From a virus, in IMG/VR virus record IMGVR_UViG_3300012363_000001, positions 62,001 through 126,000 of that record: a stretch of 64,000 nucleotides of DNA, one strand, 5' to 3'. The notes beneath the pieces are model-generated. The model ran no database searches. It saw only the letters and a list, made by a program, of their open reading frames with translations, and had not been told where the DNA came from. Positions 58,194-64,000 of this stretch are shown piece by piece. Within the stretch, counting starts at the first letter, position 1. Every line of letters begins with the position of its first letter. The translations under genes and the position numbers were made by a program.

Positions 58194-58815
58194 GCATGGG
58201 GAAATGGAATTCAAATGGGCCGCGGATAACATTGACGTCAGGAAGTTCAATCAATGGGCCATAAACGAAGACCCTACACTCTACCGAAACATTGTTTCCC
58301 CAGACCATTATTGGACGCAGGGAGATAGCGTCGTCAGGTACCGACCGCAACAGGGCAATGCCGGGGCACTGACAGTCAAATGCCGAAAATCCAAGGACAG
58401 CATCACCGATAGACTTGAAGTCGACCTAAACCTTGCCGGCAGTGTCACGGCCCGTGACGTAGAAGTTTTCTTGAAAGCTACCGGCTGGAAACACTGTTTT
58501 ACCCTACACAAGGATGCGCACATCTACTGGTACAAATTTCCAGGGCACTCAACGACCCTGGCTCTGTACGATGTTCAGGCCGAAGGTCCTTGCCTGGTGC
58601 GGCGTTTCCTTGAAATTGAGGTCGAAAAGACCAGCGCGGTTTCTGCAGACACCGCTTATGCTATCCTAGACGGCTGGAGATTCAAGTTGAAGGGCCGGTT
58701 CAAGCTAAGGGAGCCGCTCAACGATTCGCTCTACGAGATTTACTCAGGTAAGAAGTACAAAATTTTTGACATCCTGGCCGATAGCCATTCCATTTTGGAG
58801 GAGAACCGCAAATGA
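58186..58815 (+). CDS. CYTH-domain protein (triphosphate-tunnel enzyme)
   Basis: 209 residues. The CYTH signature ExExK is at the N-terminus (Glu6-Met-Glu8-Phe-Lys10). Along the sequence follow basic and acidic tunnel residues: VVRYRP, ALTVKCRKSKDS, RLEVDLN, RRFLEIEVEK and DGWRFKLKGRFK. CYTH enzymes (class IV adenylate cyclase, thiamine triphosphatase, inorganic triphosphatase) act on triphosphate groups with divalent metal. The exact reaction is not predictable from sequence. It overlaps the aminotransferase gene. Confidence 0.8.
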   Translation: MDKHGEMEFKWAADNIDVRKFNQWAINEDPTLYRNIVSPDHYWTQGDSVVRYRPQQGNAGALTVKCRKSKDSITDRLEVDLNLAGSVTARDVEVFLKATGWKHCFTLHKDAHIYWYKFPGHSTTLALYDVQAEGPCLVRRFLEIEVEKTSAVSADTAYAILDGWRFKLKGRFKLREPLNDSLYEIYSGKKYKIFDILADSHSILEENRK

Positions 58816-59006
58816 CAAAAGCTGAATTCAGGACCTTGGTCACGGACGTCATGATTGAAACGCTCCCGAAGGTAAACAAGAGGGACCGGGAAAATTTCCT
58901 GGATACGCTCGTTAACGAAGCTGATGGCCAGGTGGATTTCGATGAGGATGTGCCCGAGTACGACGGCACCAATCCTGACGTTCTCTTTGAACGATACGAA
59001 AACTAA
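58812..59006 (+). CDS. Small acidic protein (64 aa)
   Basis: ATGA overlap with the CYTH gene. Helical N-terminus (TKAEFRTLVTDVMIETLPKVN) and acidic C-terminus (QVDFDEDVPEYDG). No cysteine. Function unknown. Confidence 0.55.
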   Translation: MTKAEFRTLVTDVMIETLPKVNKRDRENFLDTLVNEADGQVDFDEDVPEYDGTNPDVLFERYEN

Positions 59007-59027
59007 AGTTGCTGGGGAGGGGAACAA

Positions 59028-59768
59028 TTGGAATCCGAGGTCCTCAAGAACGAGGCCATGTGTTGGCTCAGGTACGGGAAAAGAATGCCGATAGTCTGTA
59101 CCGAAGCTGGCCGCTGGAACGCTGACGTCCTGGGCGTTAGCCCAAGTGAATGCATTGAAGTTGAAGTCAAAGTCAGCAAGGCCGACCTCCGCAACGAGTT
59201 TATCAACAAGAGCGGCAAGCATTTCCTCTACGCCAATGCGACCAGCAACCTGACCTTTGTCCCGAATCGTTTCTACTTCATGCTTCCTTCGTCCCTGCAG
59301 GACACGGCGTTGGCAATCATCAACGAGAAAGCGCCAAAGGCCGGACTCATCGTATATTTGCCCGAAGGCAATCTTCTTGATGGACGGAATTGTGCTGTCG
59401 TCAAACCCGCAGAGAAGCTTCGAGACGGTAAACCCAGTCGGCGTGTCATCAGGGTGGCTATGATGCGGATGAGCAGTGAACTCTGCGGCACCAAGAAACT
59501 GGCCTACAACGCGCTCCGCGACCTGGCAACCAATTTCAGGTTTGAATTGTCCCGCATCACCACTGCCGCGGTCCGTTCCGCCGGCACCCTAGATTTTGAG
59601 AATCGACCCGAGGCCCTGGAGAACAGAGCCGCCGAATTGGCTCTCTGTGTTGACGGTTTCGACTGGAAACAATTGACCGATGAACAGAAGACCCGGTGGC
59701 GCGAAGCCGCCAAGAGACTCCTGGAAGCTCAATACTTGGACCTTGATGCGTGGGAGTTAGAGCTGTGA
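59028..59768 (+). CDS. PD-(D/E)XK nuclease-like protein (246 aa)
   Basis: TTG start at 59028 with a very strong GGGGAGGGG site six bases upstream. RWNADVLGV then CIEVEVKVSKADLRNEF matches the D...ExK core of a restriction-endonuclease-like fold in a conserved phage protein family; KHFLYANAT and VPNRFYFM follow. The C-terminus is helical. It may be a nuclease of recombination or host DNA; catalysis is not proven. Confidence 0.65.
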   Translation: MESEVLKNEAMCWLRYGKRMPIVCTEAGRWNADVLGVSPSECIEVEVKVSKADLRNEFINKSGKHFLYANATSNLTFVPNRFYFMLPSSLQDTALAIINEKAPKAGLIVYLPEGNLLDGRNCAVVKPAEKLRDGKPSRRVIRVAMMRMSSELCGTKKLAYNALRDLATNFRFELSRITTAAVRSAGTLDFENRPEALENRAAELALCVDGFDWKQLTDEQKTRWREAAKRLLEAQYLDLDAWELEL

Positions 59769-60043
59769 TTGACCGCAAAACAAAAAGAATTGAAATCAGC
59801 GAGGAACAGAGCAGATTTATTGTCACCCTCTTGAATGATACCTGTGCTCAAGGCAGCATGGAAGCTGGCATTCGCCAATTTGAACTGCTCAGAGCCCTGG
59901 TCGACAACCCCATGCTGGGTTATTGCGGCAACGTACTCTTTCAAACCCTCAAGATGAAACATACCGGCGACCGCTGGGAACTTGAACTGGAAGCCATCAC
60001 CACCGTGCCCACGGGACTGTACAACAAATTGAATAAATTCTAG
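59765..60043 (+). CDS. Hypothetical protein (92 aa)
   Basis: GTG 59765 overlaps the upstream stop (GTGA). Mixed alpha/beta; contains ISEEQSRFIVTLLNDTCAQG. No family recognised. Confidence 0.5.
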   Translation: MIDRKTKRIEISEEQSRFIVTLLNDTCAQGSMEAGIRQFELLRALVDNPMLGYCGNVLFQTLKMKHTGDRWELELEAITTVPTGLYNKLNKF

Positions 60044-60065
60044 CCACTTGATGAGGCAGCTGTTG

Positions 60066-60074
60066 TGGTATGAT
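60066..60074 (+). promoter_or_regulatory. Extended -10 promoter
   Basis: TG-G-TATGAT in the 109-base gap before the next gene; the start of transcription would be near 60081. The gap holds no gene. Confidence 0.4.
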
Positions 60075-60152
60075 GGACATCAAAGAGATAAGGGTTCCCG
60101 CCAGAACCTTAGTTGTTTGTCGAAGATGTCTCAAAAGGAAGGTCGTGAAGCC

Positions 60153-60617
60153 GTGAGTACCTATAATTTGATTTTTTGTGACCGTTGCAATTTCGAGTCA
60201 GCTTCGTTTCCGAATGTGAAAGCCGTCGACAAGAAAATTTTGGATTTCATCTTTGCTCAGGGCGGGGTGCCGCTTCGAATCTTCAAAGATGGTACGATTT
60301 CAGAACAACAGCAGCGTGGCGTGGCCATTCTGGATGAAGGTGTCGGTCTGCCTCCAGGCTGGCGAGAACAAGACTACGGGCACGAGTGCCCAATTTGCGT
60401 TGCCGAGGAAGAAATCGCCGAGCGGGAGTCCGCGGAAATGGGCGAGGACGAGACCTTCATCGGAGAGATTCCTGAAATGGTTGGCGCTGCTCTTGAAGCT
60501 GCAAAGAATCGACCCGACCCGCCTCCAGCTGCAAATAGCATGAGAATAACGGAGCAAGAACTCACGCAAGAACTCACGGAAATCTTTCGTGACGTCGAAC
60601 AGTTGTCGAAAGCGTAG
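60153..60617 (+). CDS. Zinc-binding hypothetical protein (154 aa)
   Basis: GTG 60153 (reading STYNLIFCDRC after the initiator) with AAGGAAGG upstream; ATG 60126 is an alternative. Cys pairs FCDRC and ECPIC about 75 residues apart could form a zinc ribbon. The middle resembles a short beta domain, and the C-terminus is an acidic helix. Function unknown. Confidence 0.5.
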   Translation: MSTYNLIFCDRCNFESASFPNVKAVDKKILDFIFAQGGVPLRIFKDGTISEQQQRGVAILDEGVGLPPGWREQDYGHECPICVAEEEIAERESAEMGEDETFIGEIPEMVGAALEAAKNRPDPPPAANSMRITEQELTQELTEIFRDVEQLSKA

Positions 60618-60625
60618 GAATTCCG

Positions 60626-61618
60626 ATGGCAACCTTCAGGAAGGGTCGAGGTCTGACCTTCGATGATGTTCTCCTCGTTCCTCATTATTCCACGGTACGC
60701 AGCCGGGACGAAGTCTCAACCCATACCCGGGTCGGGAACATCATTCTGAGCCTGCCCATAATCTCTGCGCCGATGGATACCGTCACCGGCCTGGAGATGG
60801 CCACGGCCATGGCCAAAGCCGGTGGTGCCGGGGTGCTTTACCGCAATATTCGTGAAATTGACCAGGAGATTCTTGGCGGAGTCATTCCGTCGGTGGGCCT
60901 CGGGGAGTACCAATTAGGAGTCGCTTCTTGGTGGCGAAGAGAACATGGCCAATTGGCTATTTGTCTGGACGTGGCCCATGGTTATAACGGAGAAGTTATT
61001 TCAACTATCCGCAAGCTTCAAGCCTTGGGCTTCGAGACCATCATCGCAGGCAACGTTGCGACCCCAGAGGCGTTCATGAGTCTTTGGTACGCTGGAGCCA
61101 ACGTCATCAAGGTTGGTATCGGTCCCGGGAGTGTTTGCACAACCAGAATCCAGACCGGGCACGGTGTCCCTCAGCTCACAGCAATCTTTGAATGTGCCAA
61201 GGTCATGCGAGAATTTCGAGAGAATAACCGGGAAGTCTACATGATTGCCGACGGCGGCTGCCGAAACAGCGGCGACATTGTGAAGGCCCTGGCCGCGGGT
61301 GCTGACGCAGTTATGCTAGGACAGCTATTAGCCGGTTGTCTCGAAGCCCCCAATCTTAGTGTGAGGGAAGGCGTAAAGCTGTACCGAGGCTGCGCGGCAG
61401 CAAGCGACGAGAATCCAATGTACGTAGAAGGTGAAGAAGTATTTGTTCCATTCAAAGGCCCTGTGGCTGAAGAGCTGGCCAAGTTGATGGCCGGCGTCCG
61501 CTCGGGGATGAGCTACAGTGGTGCAAGAGACCTGCACGAACTTCAAGAAGTCGCTGAATTCATCGAAGTCTCACCCAGCGCGGTCATCGAGAATGGCGCC
61601 CATGTCAAAAAGTTCTAA
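60626..61618 (+). CDS. IMP dehydrogenase / GMP reductase family enzyme
   Basis: 330 residues forming one TIM barrel without CBS domains. Start [20 protein letters not shown] (substrate site), catalytic Cys171 in [22 protein letters not shown] (phosphate site), VMLGQLLAG, then a GMPR-like [17 protein letters not shown] and [13 protein letters not shown]. The mix of IMPDH-like and GMPR-like traits leaves the reaction open: IMP to XMP, or GMP to IMP. Either changes guanine nucleotide pools in infected cells. Preceded by AGGAAT. Confidence 0.85.
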   Translation: MATFRKGRGLTFDDVLLVPHYSTVRSRDEVSTHTRVGNIILSLPIISAPMDTVTGLEMATAMAKAGGAGVLYRNIREIDQEILGGVIPSVGLGEYQLGVASWWRREHGQLAICLDVAHGYNGEVISTIRKLQALGFETIIAGNVATPEAFMSLWYAGANVIKVGIGPGSVCTTRIQTGHGVPQLTAIFECAKVMREFRENNREVYMIADGGCRNSGDIVKALAAGADAVMLGQLLAGCLEAPNLSVREGVKLYRGCAAASDENPMYVEGEEVFVPFKGPVAEELAKLMAGVRSGMSYSGARDLHELQEVAEFIEVSPSAVIENGAHVKKF

Positions 61619-61829
61619 GCCCTGGCACGAAGGTCTAACCTCAACAGAGCGAAGGTTAAGAGAAATACACGGCCTCATCGACATGGGTTGCACGATGATT
61701 AACGCCAGAGACGTCAAGTGGCTTCTTCGGAAGTACTTCAATTCAGAGAAGAATTTGCATTCTGCGAATCTGAGAATTGCAGAACTTGACCGACACGTGT
61801 ACACTCGGCTTGCAGCTGATGGCAGGTAA
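61602..61829 (+). CDS. Hypothetical helical protein (75 aa)
   Basis: Start at ATG 61602 ([12 protein letters not shown]), overlapping the previous gene by 17 bases; earlier in-frame starts lie deep in that gene. Helical and basic (STERRLREIHGLIDMGC). No family recognised. Confidence 0.5.
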   Translation: MSKSSKPWHEGLTSTERRLREIHGLIDMGCTMINARDVKWLLRKYFNSEKNLHSANLRIAELDRHVYTRLAADGR

Positions 61830-61832
61830 CAA

Positions 61833-62258
61833 GTGAACAAACTCTGGCTAGATGACGTTCGCATAGCACCAGCTGGCTGGATTTGGGCTCATAGTGTTGA
61901 TGAGGCCAAGAAACTTATGTCCTCGGGTGTGAGGTTCGATGAAATGAGCCTCGACCACGACATGGGCCTCGGGCCACCTTGTTCTGAGTGTGCGAACCGT
62001 GGTTGCTATCAGGACTGCAAATGCCATTGTCACGACAATCTTCCGACCGGTTATGACTTCGTGAAGTGGATGGGCGAGAACAATCTCTGGCCACCCAAGC
62101 GTCCCAACGTTCACAGTATGAACCCTGCCGGCAAACAGAACATGGATGAATATATCAACCGATACGGCCCGTATGGTGGAGTTTCGACGAACCCGACGCC
62201 CAAGACCCAGGCCGATATCGCAGACCGCCAGGAATTGATTGACGAGGGAAAGTCGTGA
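61833..62258 (+). CDS. Cyclic-phosphate-processing receiver (cpREC) domain protein
   Basis: 141 residues. LWLDDVRIAPAGWIWA at the start, then MSLDHDMG and GYDFVKWM, and HSMNPAG, are the signature of the cyclic-phosphate-processing receiver-like family, predicted to act on cyclic phosphate ends of RNA. Between the second and third motifs is a zinc-like insert (CSEC...CYQDCKCHCHD, about residues 49-68). GTG start. With the HAD_SAK-like gene at 9064 it adds an RNA end-processing theme. Confidence 0.75.
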   Translation: MNKLWLDDVRIAPAGWIWAHSVDEAKKLMSSGVRFDEMSLDHDMGLGPPCSECANRGCYQDCKCHCHDNLPTGYDFVKWMGENNLWPPKRPNVHSMNPAGKQNMDEYINRYGPYGGVSTNPTPKTQADIADRQELIDEGKS

Positions 62259-62578
62259 AACGGCTTTCGATGACTTGGAAGATTTTCATCCTCGCAACTC
62301 TAAACTTCGTCGACTTGGTGACTTCACTCTGGGTTCTGATTTCCGGAGTGGCTCATGAACTGAATCCACTGATGCGCTGGGCCTACAATATTTCCCCGTT
62401 TGCTTTCGTGGGCCTGAAGGCTACTCTCGTCCTGGTCAGTTCTGCGTTCGCTTGGGCTAACCAAGACCGGTGCTATGCCCACCGAGCAGTTTGGGTTGCC
62501 ATCGGCATCTTCGCCCTGCTGACCGCCTACCAGCTAGCGTCTATCTATTATCTGTTCGCAACCGGACTACTGCCATAA
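62255..62578 (+). CDS. DUF5658-like membrane protein
   Basis: 107 residues from GTG 62255 (GTGA overlap). Three hydrophobic spans (about 8-30, 45-66, 78-103). LNFVDLVTSLWVL and HELNPLMRWAY match the DUF5658 pattern. Inner-membrane protein of unknown function. Confidence 0.65.
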   Translation: MKRLSMTWKIFILATLNFVDLVTSLWVLISGVAHELNPLMRWAYNISPFAFVGLKATLVLVSSAFAWANQDRCYAHRAVWVAIGIFALLTAYQLASIYYLFATGLLP

Positions 62579-62660
62579 TTGGACAAAATCTTCGGCCCAT
62601 GGTAAGGAGTACTTGACTGAGAATTGGTCTTAGGAAGCTTTCCTTTACCAAGGAGTCGTT

Positions 62661-63107
62661 GTGTTAGCCACTGAAATCAAAGGCCCCAAGGGCAAGAACG
62701 CCCGGAACGGGCACTGTAAGTTCCCGGACAAAGTTGCACGGCGTGAGAGAGCGAAGGAACGCCAAGCCGCGTACGACATCCTGACCAACGAACAAAAGTT
62801 GGCCAGACTTCAGAAGCAGCTGGACGAAGGTTCCATCCCAGGCCAGGCCAAGAAACAGCTGGCTCGGCTGATGTTGGAAGTCACAGGAGATAAGAATCTC
62901 GCTGCCCAGCAAACCCCCGAGGCCAAGGCCGCTGTCAAGAAATTATTTACCGCAACTCCGAAGCAACTCGGGGAAGCCGCGGTCAAAGCGGCTCGGCCGA
63001 CACCTTCTGCTATACTCTTGGAGTCTAATCCGGCTGAAGTCGAACGTCGTCGTCAGCGGGCGGAGCGCTGGGCACAGAAGAAAGGTAGCAAGAAGGTGCA
63101 AAAATGA
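62661..63107 (+). CDS. Basic hypothetical protein (148 aa)
   Basis: GTG 62661 with AAGGAGT. The protein is strongly basic and Ala-rich, mostly helix (KVARRERAKERQAAY, VERRRQRAERWAQKK), suggesting nucleic-acid binding. The 82 bases before it hold no gene; a TTGACT at 62614 lacks a clear -10. Confidence 0.55.
   Translation: MLATEIKGPKGKNARNGHCKFPDKVARRERAKERQAAYDILTNEQKLARLQKQLDEGSIPGQAKKQLARLMLEVTGDKNLAAQQTPEAKAAVKKLFTATPKQLGEAAVKAARPTPSAILLESNPAEVERRRQRAERWAQKKGSKKVQK
63008..63016 (+). promoter_or_regulatory. Possible extended -10 box inside a gene
   Basis: TG-C-TATACT, 87 bases before the ATG at 63104. In coding sequence, so a chance match is possible. Confidence 0.3.
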
Positions 63108-63397
63108 ACGGCACATTTTCATTCAAACCGGAAGTCATTTGGAAAAATCGTCGGGTTCGAATCGTTCAGATTTCACAGCCGCTCCCATCATCCGAGCCTC
63201 AAAACTTCTTGGCCGTAGAAGTCAAAGACGGGTTTGATTCTCTGGGTGCAGAACGCTGGGTGGATTCTAAGTTTTCCATCACGGTTGTCCCAAAAGAAGA
63301 ATTGCTTCTTGAATTGGCAGCGGGTCTCTTCCACGCTCAACGCAAGTTTACGCAAATTGCGAACGACACCTTTGCCGAAGTGAAATCAGAATTCTGA
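63104..63397 (+). CDS. Hypothetical protein (97 aa)
   Basis: ATGA overlap with the previous gene. Beta-rich start (FSFKPEVIWKNRRVRIV) and helical end. No cysteine, no family recognised. Its stop shares the A with the helicase ATG (TGATG). Confidence 0.5.
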   Translation: MNGTFSFKPEVIWKNRRVRIVQISQPLPSSEPQNFLAVEVKDGFDSLGAERWVDSKFSITVVPKEELLLELAAGLFHAQRKFTQIANDTFAEVKSEF

Positions 63398-64000
63398 TGG
63401 ACCTGAAACTCACAGCCGGGCAAGAAGAAGCCCTTCAGGCTATTCGACTCATCAGGAAGTCGGAATTCGGTGGCGACGTAGCTGTCATCAACGGCTATGC
63501 CGGCACCGGTAAAACAACTCTACTCAAGGTCTTAGCCGAGGAATTCGGCGAACATCTATTGGTCGTGACCCCGACCGGCAAAGCCAGTCAGCGAGTCAAA
63601 GAAGTGGCGCCGGTTAACGCCATGACCATCCACCGATGGCTCTACTGGCCAAGCGAAGATGACAAGGGCAATGTCCGCTTTTCGGTCCGGGACGACATCC
63701 AGACCCCGCCTGGGAATCTACTCATCATCGACGAAGCCTCAATGGTCAGTCAAGATATCTGGAAAGACATTCTCCGGGCCTGCCAGGAAAAGCATTTGAA
63801 CATCGTGGCCATCGGGGACGGATTCCAGTTGCCACCGGTGGTCAAGGATAAAAAAGACCCATTCAGCATCTTGGCACCCGAATTCCCGGCCAATATCAAA
63901 GTTCACATGACCGAGGTTGTCCGTCAGGCCCTGGATAATCCCATCATCCGAATCAGCATGGCGGTCCGGGAAAACACAGACTTTACCAATGCCCTGATGG
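63397..64000 (+). CDS. RecD/Dda-like SF1 helicase (partial, runs off the window)
   Basis: ATG 63397 (MDLKLTAGQEEALQAI) and open to the window end: 201 residues seen. Q-motif-like TAGQEEAL, Walker A GYAGTGKTTLL (about 38), motif Ia TPTGKASQRV, motif II LLIIDEASMVS and motif III AIGDGFQLPPV are all in order. SF1B helicases of this type move 5'-3' and act in replication and recombination. The C-terminal motifs IV-VI are outside the window. Confidence 0.88.
   Translation, partial: MDLKLTAGQEEALQAIRLIRKSEFGGDVAVINGYAGTGKTTLLKVLAEEFGEHLLVVTPTGKASQRVKEVAPVNAMTIHRWLYWPSEDDKGNVRFSVRDDIQTPPGNLLIIDEASMVSQDIWKDILRACQEKHLNIVAIGDGFQLPPVVKDKKDPFSILAPEFPANIKVHMTEVVRQALDNPIIRISMAVRENTDFTNALM

Overview
The window is part of a large double-stranded DNA tailed-phage genome (Caudoviricetes). 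It holds a terminase, portal, MuF-like head protein, capsid protease, HK97-type capsid candidate and scaffold-like protein. It also holds a near-complete replisome: DnaE-type polymerase, SSB, RecA-like recombinase, TOPRIM primase, DnaB-like helicase and a class II ribonucleotide reductase. There is no integrase, CRISPR array or rRNA, and no tail or lysis genes were recognised, so those must lie outside. The host cannot be named. Several start codons have no Shine-Dalgarno sequence and instead sit 6-7 bases after a TAnnnT -10 box. Such leaderless promoters are best known from Actinobacteria and Deinococcus-Thermus, so one of these is a reasonable but unproven guess.

Layout. Positions 1-955 are rightward small genes that converge on the leftward block. 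Positions 1020-34523 are almost entirely leftward. Read in the direction of transcription (34.5 kb down to 1 kb) this block holds: a P-loop kinase-like protein, a UvsW-like helicase, an HNH endonuclease, a sigma-like factor, a possible GroES-like protein, an SbcD-like nuclease, terminase, portal, MuF, virion fibre or decoration proteins, a 1282-residue protease polyprotein, a GGDEF protein, scaffold, major capsid protein, a strong terminator, an endonuclease VII-like gene, two tRNAs (Thr-TGT and Asn-GTT), a HAD phosphatase-like protein and about 24 very small genes chained by ATGA overlaps, many with Cys-x-x-Cys zinc knuckles. Two rightward cassettes (13.6-14.0 and 21.6-22.3 kb) interrupt this block, each with its own -35/-10 promoter. 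Positions 34524-34850 form the divergent control region, with six copies of a TGAAGCCTCA-like motif in two perfect inverted repeats. Positions 34851 to the end are rightward: an HTH regulator, a GroEL-like chaperonin, SbcC, RNR, the replication genes, ClpP, and an accessory set with a PLP aminotransferase fold, a CYTH enzyme, an IMPDH/GMPR-family enzyme, a cyclic-phosphate-processing receiver domain and the start of a RecD-like helicase.

The most unusual part is the head module. The capsid protease is the N-terminus of a polyprotein that also carries a copy of a capsid N-terminal segment, a helix-hairpin-helix glycosylase-like region with the endonuclease III Lys/Asp pair at the exact spacing, and a HipA/PI3K-like kinase core. 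The next gene, joined by a TAATG overlap, encodes a GGDEF nucleotidyl-cyclase domain with Asn in place of the guanine-contacting Asp. This suggests enzymes packaged in, or made with, the capsid, possibly including a nucleotide second-messenger synthase. The CYTH and cyclic-phosphate-processing genes on the other arm add to a nucleotide-handling theme. These functions are inferred from motifs only.
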